Positions 6,403-13,680 of a stretch of DNA of 13,680 nucleotides are shown here, in pieces (the stretch's first letter is position 1; each line of letters opens with the position of its first letter). Both the position numbers and the translations under genes were made by a program. The notes under the pieces are model-generated. The model did no database searches. It worked only from the letters and a program-made list of their open reading frames with translations, and was not told where the DNA came from. The stretch is taken from positions 1-13,680 of the forward strand of contig DBDQ01000121.1 of the NCBI GenBank assembly GCA_002293665.1. Direction: 5' to 3'. Source of the DNA: Alistipes sp. UBA928 (GTDB lineage Bacteria; Bacteroidota; Bacteroidia; Bacteroidales; Rikenellaceae).

Positions 6403-6433
6403 TTATCAACAGTTTTGAAATCGCTTATCAACA
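6403..6433 (+). repeat. Paired TTATCAACA direct repeats
   Basis: TTATCAACA occurs at 6403-6411 and 6425-6433, 22 nt apart (two helical turns). The second runs into an inverted TGTTGA (TCAACA-GCATA-TGTTGA). The sequence is one base from the classical DnaA box TTATCCACA. It could be a protein-binding site between the two divergent genes. Confidence 0.4.
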
Positions 6434-6605
6434 GCATATGTTGACTACATCCCCCAAACCTGTGGTTTTATGAACGTTTTCAACAATTAATCGACTATTG
6501 TCACCGGCTTCAGCAGCCGGATCGCTTAATGCCCGATCGCCGCCCTTTAGCCCGGCCTCACCTTTATATAATCGTTAATAATGCGACACATTAAAAAAAT
6601 TGAAT

Positions 6606-6613
6606 TATTTTTG
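6606..6613 (+). promoter_or_regulatory. -7 box upstream of thrB
   Basis: TATTTTTG fits TAnnTTTG and lies 29 nt before the thrB ATG, a normal distance. I see no convincing TTTG -33 box at the expected spacing, so the call is tentative. Confidence 0.4.
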
Positions 6614-6642
6614 GCTCCGGGAAAAACCCGAAAAACGACTCA

Positions 6643-7587
6643 ATGAAAACTGTAAGAATATTTGCCCCGGCGACCATCGCAAACCTCGGATGCGGATTCG
6701 ACATCGCCGGGATGGCCATCGACTCCACGGGCGATGTGCTCGAAGTGACAGCCGAACCCGGCTCCGGACTCTTGATCGAAAACGCGAGCGGGGTGGAACT
6801 CCCCACAGAAATCGAAGACAACGTCACGACCCCCGCAGTGCGCGCGCTGCTCGCCGCCTACATCGGCGAAAAGGGCGGTAGCGACCGGAGAGTGCACATC
6901 ACGATCGAGAAAAAGATACTCCCCGGCAGCGGCATTGGTTCGTCGGCAGCATCGTCGGCCGCGGCGGTCTACGGACTCAACGAACTGCTGGGCCGCCCCT
7001 TCACCCCCGAGCGCCTCGTGGAGTTTGCCATGGAGGGCGAAAGCCTCATAGGAGGCGGAGCCCACCACGCCGACAACGTCGCCCCCGCCATACTCGGCGG
7101 AGTGGTGCTCATCCGCAGCTACGAACCGCTCGACATAGTGCAGCTGCCCGTCCCGGGAAATTTCTACGCCTCGGTCGTCAGGCCCCACATAACAGTCACG
7201 ACGAAAGAGGGCAGGGGAGTTCTGCCCCGCGAGATACCTCTCAAAACCGCCGTTACCCAGTGGGGTAACGTCGGAGGACTCGTCGCCGGACTCGCCCTGG
7301 GCGACATCGACCTCGTGGGAAGGTCGATGTGCGACGCCGTGGCCGAACCGGTGCGCAAACGATTCATCCCCGGTTACGACCAACTCAAAGCGAACCTCTT
7401 TGCCGCCGGTGCCGCCGGTGCCAACATCGCAGGATCGGGCCCCGCGGTCTTCGCCGTGTGCGACACCGCCGCCGGAGCCGAACGGATATGTAGCGTGATG
7501 GCCGACCACTTCGCCTCGCGCAACATACCCGCCGATGTTTACTCGTCGAAAATCTCCAACCGGGGAACAAGGATAATCACGAATTAG
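6643..7587 (+). CDS. thrB: Homoserine kinase
   Basis: ThrB phosphorylates L-homoserine with ATP to O-phospho-L-homoserine, the substrate of threonine synthase, in the cytoplasm. The 314-residue protein is a GHMP-superfamily kinase: the N-terminal motif APATIANLGCGFDIAG (8-23), the phosphate-binding loop PGSGIGSSAASSAA (94-107) and the C-terminal glycine-rich motif AGSGPAVFAV (263-272) are all present, in the usual order and at the usual length. It starts at ATG 6643, directly on the conserved KTVRIFAPATIANLG. thrC follows after 15 nt in the same direction, so the two form an operon; no aspartate kinase/homoserine dehydrogenase gene is adjacent in this window. The gene ends in TAG, showing that TAG works as a stop in this organism. 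Confidence 0.95.
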   Translation: MKTVRIFAPATIANLGCGFDIAGMAIDSTGDVLEVTAEPGSGLLIENASGVELPTEIEDNVTTPAVRALLAAYIGEKGGSDRRVHITIEKKILPGSGIGSSAASSAAAVYGLNELLGRPFTPERLVEFAMEGESLIGGGAHHADNVAPAILGGVVLIRSYEPLDIVQLPVPGNFYASVVRPHITVTTKEGRGVLPREIPLKTAVTQWGNVGGLVAGLALGDIDLVGRSMCDAVAEPVRKRFIPGYDQLKANLFAAGAAGANIAGSGPAVFAVCDTAAGAERICSVMADHFASRNIPADVYSSKISNRGTRIITN

Positions 7588-7599
7588 AAATCACGAATT
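7575..7599 (+). repeat. Short tandem duplication at the thrB-thrC junction
   Basis: AATCACGAATT occurs at 7575-7585 and again at 7589-7599, a 14-nt period spanning the end of thrB, its TAG stop and most of the spacer. The second copy makes up most of the 15-nt gap before thrC. It probably arose by slippage. Confidence 0.7.
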
Positions 7600-7602
7600 G
7601 CA

Positions 7603-8889
7603 ATGAGATACATTACTACCCGATCCAACGACAAGAGCTATTCGCTGCGCGAAGCGGCATTCGCGGGACTTGCTCCCGACGGGGGGCTCTTTATGCCCGC
7701 CGTCATACCTGCCGCCGATCTCGACGAAGTTCGCGAGCGCGCCGCAAGTTCGTTCGCCGACATGGCCGAATACCTCGCCGGACTCTTCTTCGAGGGCGAC
7801 CTCTCGAAAGAGCAACTGCGCGACGTCACCCGGACGGCATTCGATTTCCCCGTACCGCTCAAACACATCGGCGGCGATCTCTACACCCTCGAACTGTTCC
7901 ACGGCCCCACCGCCGCATTCAAAGACTTTGGCGCGGGATTCATGGGACGCACGCTCGGTCTCCTGCGTAGCGACTCGCAGCGTCTCACGATACTCACCGC
8001 CACGAGCGGCGACACGGGTAGCGCCGTCGCCCACGGCTTCCACGACACCGAGGGGATCGACGTGGTGATCCTCTACCCCGACGGAAAAATATCCGACCTC
8101 CAGGAGAGCCAGATGACCACACTCGGCGGGAACATCCACGCCCTGCGGGTCGACGGCACCTTCGACGACTGCCAGCGCATGGTGAAGGAGGTTTTTGCCG
8201 ACACCGCCTTCCGCGCCGAACATAATGTAACCTCCGCCAACTCTATAAACCTCCTGCGCTGGATTCCCCAGTCGTTCTACTATTTTTATGGCTGGACGCT
8301 GTGGCAGGCGGCAGGCGGCGACGAGGCTCCTGAGATCGTCGTGCCGAGCGGCAACTACGGCAATCTGTCGGCGGGCATGCTGGCACGGCGCATGGGACTT
8401 CCTATAAAGAGATTTGTGGCGGCCTCCAACGCCAACGACGTGATACCCGAGTGGCTACGCACCGGCGACTACCGTCCGCGCCCCTCGGTGCTCACCGTCG
8501 CCAACGCAATGGACGTGGGCGCGCCGAGCAACTACGAACGCATGATGAGCATGACGGGCGGCAATATCGAGGCGATCCGCAGGGAGATAGTTGGCTGGGC
8601 CTCGTCGGACGATGAGATACGCACCGGCATCCGCGAACTCTACGACCGTTGGGGCTACATCTCCGATCCCCACAGCACGGCGGGCTACCTCGCGGCAAAG
8701 CACCACGGCGTGCGCGGCTTCTGGCTCTCGACGGCCTCACCGGCAAAGTTCGGCGAGGTGATCGAACCGGTACTCGGAATCGCCCCGTCGATCCCCGAAC
8801 GCCTCGCCCGACTGCTCGACCGCCCAAAAATCTCCAGCCCCATACCCCCCGCCTCCCCCCGCCTCAAAGAGTTCATCGCCTCGATCTAA
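7603..8889 (+). CDS. thrC: Threonine synthase
   Basis: ThrC converts O-phospho-L-homoserine to L-threonine and phosphate using pyridoxal phosphate, the last step of the pathway. The 428-residue protein has the expected length of the short bacterial type. Visible signatures: MRYITTRSNDKSYSLREAAF at the N-terminus with GLAPDGGLFMP (22-32), the PLP-lysine motif HGPTAAFKDFG (Lys107), TATSGDTGSAVAHG (132-145) and the phosphate-binding PSGNYGNLSAG (248-258). It follows thrB closely, consistent with one transcript, and is closed by a strong bidirectional terminator 25 nt downstream. Confidence 0.95.
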   Translation: MRYITTRSNDKSYSLREAAFAGLAPDGGLFMPAVIPAADLDEVRERAASSFADMAEYLAGLFFEGDLSKEQLRDVTRTAFDFPVPLKHIGGDLYTLELFHGPTAAFKDFGAGFMGRTLGLLRSDSQRLTILTATSGDTGSAVAHGFHDTEGIDVVILYPDGKISDLQESQMTTLGGNIHALRVDGTFDDCQRMVKEVFADTAFRAEHNVTSANSINLLRWIPQSFYYFYGWTLWQAAGGDEAPEIVVPSGNYGNLSAGMLARRMGLPIKRFVAASNANDVIPEWLRTGDYRPRPSVLTVANAMDVGAPSNYERMMSMTGGNIEAIRREIVGWASSDDEIRTGIRELYDRWGYISDPHSTAGYLAAKHHGVRGFWLSTASPAKFGEVIEPVLGIAPSIPERLARLLDRPKISSPIPPASPRLKEFIASI

Positions 8890-8913
8890 AATCTCCGCGC
8901 AACGCATAAACAA

Positions 8914-8945
8914 AAAAAAGCCTGAAAGTAATTTCAGGCTTTTTT
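8914..8945. terminator. Bidirectional intrinsic terminator between thrC and the esterase
   Basis: The stem AGCCTGAAA (8919-8927) pairs perfectly with TTTCAGGCT (8932-8940) around a 4-nt loop, with an A run before and a T run after that extend the pairing. It serves thrC (plus) and, 16 nt beyond its stop, the convergent esterase operon (minus). Confidence 0.9.
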
Positions 8946-8960
8946 CAGGTTATCTCTCTC

Positions 8961-10382
8961 TTACCGCCGCAAAGACGGCCCCAAATACTTGGGCGAATCT
9001 GTCATTGTAAGTACGGCATCCGTTTCGTTGGCATCGAGCACCATAAAACCGGGTGTGGCTGCGGTATACGGAACCCACCGGCCGGCACTCTGACCGTTGG
9101 GATTGCCATATTTTGCAAAATTAGTCCAGTAATCGACCATCTGTAAACTCAACTTGTCGTCGCCCGCGGTAAAGGGCCTCCAACTGTGCCTGAGCGAATG
9201 GAATATATACCACAGATCGGACGAGTGGAACGCTCCGCTGCTGTCGCCCGGAAGCTGTCGTGTGAACATGTACGCATAGATGGGCTTACCCTGTCGCTGG
9301 CGAAGAGCGCCGAAATCGCCGATGGCTTTCGACGCGTCCGACGAATCGTTGGCCGTGAAACCGAACATGTAAGGCACATTGGCAATCTCACCTTTCAGGG
9401 CCGTTTCGCCGAACGTTCCGGTCAAAAAGTAGTTGTCTATCACGGGCCTCCAACCGACACGCTGTCCGCTGGCGGTGGCATAATCGCTCGTCATTTTGGT
9501 CAGTTCGTCGAAACTGAGCGCGCGCATCTGTTCGAGCGAGGTCTTTTCATAAGAATCCATCATGGCCTTGGTTGCCGCCTGAGCCTCGGCCAACGGTGTG
9601 CCGGGGTTGGGGTTCAATCCGCCGCCGCTCATGCTTATCGCTTTGGCAATAAGGCCCCGCGACTGCGGAGAAGCGCTCAGCGACTGTACGCTGCCTGCTC
9701 CCGCGCTCTGTCCGTAAATGGTAATGTTGTTTGGATCGCCGCCAAACTGCGCAATGTTGTTACGGAGCCATTTCAGGGCCGCAGCCTGATCCATCAGTCC
9801 GTAGTTACCAGACACACCGTTGGGACTTTCGGCCGACAAAAGCGGATGAGTGAAAAATCCGAATACCCCCAAACGGTAGGTCACCGACACGAATATAACC
9901 CCGCGTGAAGCCCAATCTTCACCGCCGTCCATCTCGGGCTCGAAGGCGAATCCCTCACGGTATCCTCCTCCGTGAATCCACATGGCCACGGGAAGTTTAC
10001 TGTCAGGTTTACCTGCTGCCGGCGTCCAGATATTCAGATACAAACAGTCTTCGCTGAACGGCACCGAACCGCTGGCACGCCACTCGCGTCCGTAAAAACT
10101 GTTCGGATCCCACGTCGTCTGCATGGCTGCCGCTCCATACTGGTCGGCGCTCTTCACGCCTTCCCACGTAATAACGGGCTGGGGTTCTCTCCAGCGCAGA
10201 TCGCCGACCGGCGGTGCTGCAAACGGAATACCCTTGTAGGAGACTATTCCGGCGGTCGGAGTCTCCACACCCTGAATCTGTCCGCCTTCGACGGTCAAAA
10301 CAGGATTCGGATCGGTTTTGGTGGTGCAGGCGGCAAACAGCAATGCCGCAAACAGCGATGAAACAAGTGTAGTGTTTTTCAT
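8961..10382 (-). CDS. Type-B carboxylesterase lipoprotein
   Basis: A 473-residue alpha/beta-hydrolase of the type-B carboxylesterase family. The N-terminus is a lipoprotein signal with lipobox LFAAC (lipidated Cys19), so it is probably membrane-anchored. Family motifs: SEDCLYLNIWTP (110-121), the oxyanion-hole IHGGGY (136-141), the nucleophile elbow GQSAGAGS (Ser226) and GAFHSSDLWYIF (383-394) holding the likely catalytic His386; Asp346 in GFTANDSSD is in the place of the acid. All catalytic positions are filled, so it should be active. The reaction is ester hydrolysis; as it ends an operon with a GH43 enzyme and a CBM9-like protein, removing acetyl or aromatic esters from plant polysaccharide is a fair guess, not shown. 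It starts 17 nt after the CBM9-like gene. Confidence 0.9.
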   Translation of the reverse strand: MKNTTLVSSLFAALLFAACTTKTDPNPVLTVEGGQIQGVETPTAGIVSYKGIPFAAPPVGDLRWREPQPVITWEGVKSADQYGAAAMQTTWDPNSFYGREWRASGSVPFSEDCLYLNIWTPAAGKPDSKLPVAMWIHGGGYREGFAFEPEMDGGEDWASRGVIFVSVTYRLGVFGFFTHPLLSAESPNGVSGNYGLMDQAAALKWLRNNIAQFGGDPNNITIYGQSAGAGSVQSLSASPQSRGLIAKAISMSGGGLNPNPGTPLAEAQAATKAMMDSYEKTSLEQMRALSFDELTKMTSDYATASGQRVGWRPVIDNYFLTGTFGETALKGEIANVPYMFGFTANDSSDASKAIGDFGALRQRQGKPIYAYMFTRQLPGDSSGAFHSSDLWYIFHSLRHSWRPFTAGDDKLSLQMVDYWTNFAKYGNPNGQSAGRWVPYTAATPGFMVLDANETDAVLTMTDSPKYLGPSLRR

Positions 10383-10399
10383 AATGATAATGTTTTAGG

Positions 10400-11167
10400 T
10401 TAATTATCAATAAATTCCATCAATCCGAACCGGTACGGCGGATGAACATCCAGAGCCACGTCGTAAGTTGGGAAAAGGGTCGAAGTCGAACGAAAACGAT
10501 CGTCGACCGCGTTCCTGTCCTGCCTTACCGCCTGAAAGGCCCATCGTGTTCCGGCCAGGTTGCGTGTGTTAAATCCACGGAAAGCTCTCAGCGGTATGAC
10601 ATACTCCATCGTCCACCCTTTATCGGTGTCGGTATCGTCGTTCAACGTTCCGTCCATAGTTACCCCCACTTCGTATGCGGGATTGTAATCGGGAATGAAC
10701 ACGGTTCTGTTGTTGTAAAACTGCCAAAGCACAACGTAATCATACCTCGCTTTGACAACATTCACCTCGAAGCCATAGTGCATGTAAAGGCTGTCGGGAA
10801 CCGGCAGGCAGAAAAACTCCGCGCAGTCGTCCAAATATGGACGGCCGTCGAAACCCGTCTCGCGTGCCGTTATCGACTTGTCTTCACACTCGTAAAAGAG
10901 ATAAATATTCTGTTCGTCCCAAAGCATTCTGAACTCGGTTCGTTGCTTTTCGAGGGGTTCGTCACGCCTGAAAAAATAGTCGAACGTCACGATTTCGGCA
11001 TTTTTCCACGCCTCTTCATCCATCACCCCGTCGGCGACGATGGGCCCTGTTGCCTTCGCCGCCCTGTACACGGGCTGCTCACCTATTACAAGTTCCTTTC
11101 CGGCCTGCGAAAAGGAACTTGTAATGTTGAGAATTAAGATCAGAGCGGTAACCGCTGCGGTTCTCAT
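10400..11167 (-). CDS. CBM9-like carbohydrate-binding protein
   Basis: A 255-residue secreted protein with a signal peptide (ending about residue 20, SSFS before QAGK). The rest is one CBM9-like (family 9-like 'DOMON-type') domain: IVADGVMDEEAWKNAE (43-58), LWDEQNIYLFYECED (82-96), DDCAEFFC (113-120), WTMEYVIPLRAF (185-196) and HPPYRFGLMEF (242-252). Such proteins bind sugars and occur beside secreted glycoside hydrolases; it has no catalytic domain of its own. The ATG shares one A with the TAA stop of the GH43 gene (TAATG), so translation is coupled. A perfect 15-bp inverted repeat lies across the signal-peptide cleavage region. Confidence 0.85.
   Translation of the reverse strand: MRTAAVTALILILNITSSFSQAGKELVIGEQPVYRAAKATGPIVADGVMDEEAWKNAEIVTFDYFFRRDEPLEKQRTEFRMLWDEQNIYLFYECEDKSITARETGFDGRPYLDDCAEFFCLPVPDSLYMHYGFEVNVVKARYDYVVLWQFYNNRTVFIPDYNPAYEVGVTMDGTLNDDTDTDKGWTMEYVIPLRAFRGFNTRNLAGTRWAFQAVRQDRNAVDDRFRSTSTLFPTYDVALDVHPPYRFGLMEFIDN
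11085..11125 (-). promoter_or_regulatory. 15-bp inverted repeat within the CBM9-like coding start
   Basis: ATTACAAGTTCCTTT (11085-11099) and its exact reverse complement AAAGGAACTTGTAAT (11111-11125) flank an 11-nt GC-rich loop. In the mRNA it would form a strong hairpin about 42 nt after the ATG, covering the codons for ITSSFSQAGKELVI. It has no T run, so it is not an ordinary terminator; it could be a regulatory or RNA-processing site. Confidence 0.6.
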
Positions 11168-13308
11168 TATCTGTTGTAGTTAAATGTCACCACGATTTTT
11201 CCGCTGTTCGCACCGGGAATAACCTTCATCTCCATCGAGCCGAGAATCTGCGTACCCTTTCCGAGTTCAGTCAGGTTTTTAACTTCCAGTGTCGGCCGGC
11301 TGCCCGATCCGATCAGTTGTGCAGCGGTCAGTTCGCCGTTCCAAAGCACGGGGCCGAACGTGTGGCGGAAAGTGTACACACCGGGGGTGATGCCTTCGAA
11401 CACATATTCGTTCACACCTTCGTAGGTCATCTTCCGTTCGACCAGTTCGCCGCCGCGGCCCGATGAGCCCCGGGCAAGTTCGATCTCGGCGCCACGGCCT
11501 CTGGTCGCACCGATCGGTTCGCGGTAGTAATCGGTTCCGCTGTCGAACGCTTCGACTTCGAACCAGTATTCGGGCTGGGTGTTCAGGCTGTGAATGTTCA
11601 GGCTGTTGGCGTCATACACCATGTAGTTGTTGTAGAGCTTACCCGGCTCGATACCGTAGCGTATCACATAACCGTCGGCTCCGGCAACGGGCGTCCACAA
11701 AAGAGAAGCTTCGCGGCGGTCTTCCTGGTTGCGCACCACCTTCACATCGCTGACTTTCGTAAACACGGCCTCGTTGGGATTGCCGAAGATACGCAAATCC
11801 TTAATGGCGAACTTCCCTTCGTCGTGCGTAAACACGTTGGTCACTTTCACATACCTCGCCCTGACAGGCTCGGCAAGCTCGAAATAGTCGTGCCTCAAAT
11901 CCTGTGCATTGTTGCTCCGGTCGATGAGCATTCTCCACGTTCTGTTGTCGCTCGATATTTCCACAGTGTAGCACTGGTAGCGATCGAGGCTTGCGGCGGC
12001 GGCGGCTCCACGGCCCACGGCCACGGTTGCTCCGAACCGGTCGAAGTTGAGCTGAAGGGCGCGAATGTCGCACACTTTCCCGAGGTCCATCGTCATGTAT
12101 TCGCCCGGATTGCCGGTTTCGGCACACCATGCCGTCATGAAGTTTTCATCGGAGGCATTCCCAGCCCTGTTCCTTTCGAATGTGGACGAAACTTCGACCC
12201 GCTTTTTGTTCGACAGCAGCATCCATCCCGCGAAAGCGTTTTCGACCGCGTTTTCCACCACGCCCGGATAATAGGTCGGGTAGTCGCCGAAAGCGGTGTT
12301 GGAGTACATCACACCCTGGGCGTCGATGGCCGACGGGAACATGACGATCTCCTGGCCGCCCCTGCCTCCGTACCAGGCAGGACTCATACAGATCGTCCAC
12401 AACTGTCCGTTCTTGTCGAAGAACGTGCTGCCGTGGCCCGCTCCGTTCACGTAACCCGTGGTTTTAAAGGTAAGGGGGTTGTGTTGCGAATACTCGAACG
12501 GGCCCATCGGGCTGTCGGAAACGTAAATACCGTGACCGTACGACAAAAATTCGAGACCGTTCGCCGCATACTGCAGATAGTATTTGCCGTTGTATTTGGT
12601 GATCCACGGGCCTTCGATCCACGGGTACTCTTCGGGATTATAGTCGCGGTGGTCGAAGTAGTTGAATATCAGGTCTTCCGTCGTTTTGTGTTCGAAGCCA
12701 TGATTTTCGTGGTCGCCGAAGAACAGAACCACCTGCTCACCCTTTTGTTTGAAAGTCTTCGGATCGAGTTCGACTACTTTGAACGGCATGAGCTGCGACC
12801 AACCGGAATACATGTACAGACGGCCGTCGTCGTCGAGATACATGTTGGCGTCGCCATACCTGTTGCTGTCGAAGGTACCGGCTTTTTCCCACACCCCGCT
12901 CTTGGGGTTGGCGCACGAGTAAACATCGAACGAGTTCATCGAACACGCATACATTATGTTGTTCATAACTATGACCGACACCACGCCGCCCGGAAAGGTC
13001 GGAGCATCGACATAAGTCCAGTCCCTGAAATTTCCCGAATACCAGTATCCCCTGCTTCCGGTAACAAAAAGATAATATTCGTCGTTGTAGATAAGTACGA
13101 CGGGTTCGCCTCCGCGGCGGGCGCGTTCCGAACCCACGACAACATTGAGCGGGTTTACGTAAGTTTGCGGCTTATCGGTAATTTGCGCGGTGAGGCCATT
13201 CGGCTCTGCGGGATTTAAAGTATTGGCGGAGACCTGCCAACTCGAAACGATTCCGGTAAAACATAACGAAATCAACAGTTTTGCCGGGGTAAGGGAAAAT
13301 TTAATCAT
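11167..13308 (-). CDS. GH43-family glycosidase with discoidin and FnIII-like domains
   Basis: A 713-residue secreted enzyme (signal peptide about 1-29). Residues about 45-345 form a five-bladed beta-propeller of the GH43 type, which usually removes arabinose or xylose from plant polysaccharides. Visible in it are GEPVVLIYNDEYYLF (67-81), GYWYSGNFRDW (87-97), GDANMYLDDDGRLYMYSG (152-169; Asp153 the pKa-tuning residue) and WIEGPWITKYNGKYYLQYA (230-248; Glu232 the general acid). The blade-1 position of the catalytic base, usually Asp in a DP motif, is Glu68 here. A discoidin (F5/8C) domain spans about 370-510, an FnIII-like domain about 515-600, and a beta-rich C-terminus follows. It heads a three-gene operon. 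Substrate not determined; no SusC/SusD pair is present. Confidence 0.85.
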   Translation of the reverse strand: MIKFSLTPAKLLISLCFTGIVSSWQVSANTLNPAEPNGLTAQITDKPQTYVNPLNVVVGSERARRGGEPVVLIYNDEYYLFVTGSRGYWYSGNFRDWTYVDAPTFPGGVVSVIVMNNIMYACSMNSFDVYSCANPKSGVWEKAGTFDSNRYGDANMYLDDDGRLYMYSGWSQLMPFKVVELDPKTFKQKGEQVVLFFGDHENHGFEHKTTEDLIFNYFDHRDYNPEEYPWIEGPWITKYNGKYYLQYAANGLEFLSYGHGIYVSDSPMGPFEYSQHNPLTFKTTGYVNGAGHGSTFFDKNGQLWTICMSPAWYGGRGGQEIVMFPSAIDAQGVMYSNTAFGDYPTYYPGVVENAVENAFAGWMLLSNKKRVEVSSTFERNRAGNASDENFMTAWCAETGNPGEYMTMDLGKVCDIRALQLNFDRFGATVAVGRGAAAAASLDRYQCYTVEISSDNRTWRMLIDRSNNAQDLRHDYFELAEPVRARYVKVTNVFTHDEGKFAIKDLRIFGNPNEAVFTKVSDVKVVRNQEDRREASLLWTPVAGADGYVIRYGIEPGKLYNNYMVYDANSLNIHSLNTQPEYWFEVEAFDSGTDYYREPIGATRGRGAEIELARGSSGRGGELVERKMTYEGVNEYVFEGITPGVYTFRHTFGPVLWNGELTAAQLIGSGSRPTLEVKNLTELGKGTQILGSMEMKVIPGANSGKIVVTFNYNR

Positions 13309-13374
13309 AGAATCAGTTATATTAGTAATTTAATGGGTGTGCTCTCGGGAAACCATGCGGAATTGAAAGTAAAC

Positions 13375-13382
13375 CAAAAGTA
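13375..13382 (-). promoter_or_regulatory. -7 box upstream of the GH43 operon
   Basis: On the minus strand TACTTTTG fits TAnnTTTG and lies 66 nt before the ATG, giving a leader of about 60 nt. The -33 region has only a weak TTCG, so the call is tentative. Confidence 0.4.
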
Positions 13383-13621
13383 GATAAATCCTCCCGAATC
13401 CGCTTTTAATTATGGACATATCTTTATTTCGATTTTAGACACCCGCCTCCGGGCGCTCTTCGGGCCGCATCTTGCGAAGTTGCGACAAGCTTTTTGCCCC
13501 AACTCCAAAAACATCAACTCATAGCCCCTCCCCGTCGCACCACCCAATTTTCTACCGGGCTATATTTCCCAAACAAAATAATTATAACCCACCTGAATTT
13601 CACATTGATCCCAATTCATAC
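13383..13621. other. Intergenic region between the GH43 operon and the tRNA terminator
   Basis: I see no gene, no long repeat and no clear RNA structure here. It is A/T-rich near both ends with a GC-rich middle. Confidence 0.5.
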
Positions 13622-13654
13622 AAAAAACCTCACTCGGACAATCCAAGTGAGGTT
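13622..13654 (-). terminator. Intrinsic terminator of the tRNA gene
   Basis: On the minus strand, AACCTCACT-x-GGA pairs with TCC-x-AGTGAGGTT (13626-13638 with 13642-13654, one mismatch, 3-nt loop) and runs into TTTTTT. It lies 4 nt beyond the end of the tRNA-like sequence. Confidence 0.9.
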
Positions 13655-13658
13655 CATG

Positions 13659-13680
13659 TGATCTCGAAGCGACTCGAACG
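13659..13680 (-). tRNA. tRNA 3' end, cut by the window edge
   Basis: Minus strand: CG, TTCGAGT (T loop), CGCTT (T stem), CGAGATC (acceptor 3' side) and A (discriminator), the correct order and lengths for positions 52-73 of a tRNA. CCA is not fully encoded (CAT follows), which is common in Bacteroidetes. The anticodon lies outside the window, so the isotype is unknown. Confidence 0.65.

Larger units (their letters stand above)
6353..6642. other. Divergent intergenic region before thrB
   Basis: About 300 nt between the divergent DUF3575 and thrB starts. It contains no credible gene. It holds two TTATCAACA repeats, a GC-rich hairpin CCGGCT/AGCCGG (6504-6520), a small CGGG-AAAAA-CCCG hairpin near 6618-6631 and the thrB -7 box. 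I see no threonine-rich leader peptide and no riboswitch. Confidence 0.6.

Noticed and set aside
6403..6433. A replication origin at the TTATCAACA repeats
   Set aside because: Only two exact copies, no further clustered boxes, no AT-rich unwinding element and no dnaA or other replication gene nearby.
6640..7509. A 289-codon open frame on the minus strand
   Set aside because: Antisense of thrB, which has every GHMP-kinase motif.
9186..9908. A 240-codon open frame on the plus strand
   Set aside because: Antisense of the carboxylesterase, whose catalytic motifs are all on the minus strand.
11590..13218. A 542-codon open frame on the plus strand
   Set aside because: It is the antisense of the GH43 gene, has no recognisable domains, and reflects codon bias of the real gene.
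13383..13621. A small gene or ncRNA upstream of the GH43 operon
   Set aside because: No frame with a credible start and composition, and no stable long hairpin.

Overview
The window looks like chromosomal DNA from a GC-rich gut-type member of the Bacteroidales, possibly Alistipes/Rikenellaceae. This rests on the protein families (DUF4252, DUF3575, DUF3868-OmpA, a GH43 with discoidin domain), signal peptides ending in ..AQ, TAnnTTTG-type promoter boxes and the absence of clear Shine-Dalgarno sequences. The genus is inferred, not shown.

Layout. (1) 13-1532, plus strand: a membrane-anchored MORN-like protein of unknown function, overlapping by 3 nt a TIGR03915/DUF4130-type protein, a family linked to a radical-SAM DNA-repair partner that is not seen here. 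(2) 1544-4242, minus strand: an envelope-stress-type operon in the order ECF sigma factor, membrane anti-sigma-like protein, outer-membrane beta-barrel, and two DUF4252 secreted proteins. The sigma factor is interrupted by an in-frame amber codon at a position normally occupied by glutamine in region 2. (3) 4273-4385: a repeat-rich intergenic stretch with two palindromic elements. (4) 4408-6338, minus strand: a DUF3575 and DUF3868/OmpA pair, the accessory pair of Bacteroidales fimbrial loci, here without fimbrillin genes. (5) 6643-8889, plus strand: thrB-thrC, the last two steps of threonine synthesis, ending in a bidirectional terminator. (6) 8961-13308, minus strand: a three-gene polysaccharide-degradation operon of GH43 with discoidin and FnIII-like domains, a CBM9-like protein and a type-B carboxylesterase lipoprotein. 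(7) 13622-13680: the 3' end of a tRNA gene with its terminator.

The least ordinary signals are these: the amber codon in the sigma gene; a 35-bp repeat (33 identical) that encodes the same 11 residues, AGTPAADLATR, in two unrelated proteins (the DUF4130 protein and the anti-sigma-like protein); a related palindromic repeat just upstream of the sigma gene; and a perfect 15-bp inverted repeat inside the coding start of the CBM9-like gene. I found no clear new multi-gene defence or mobile system. The strongest candidate for something under-described is the in-frame coding repeat family together with the decaying sigma operon it sits in.
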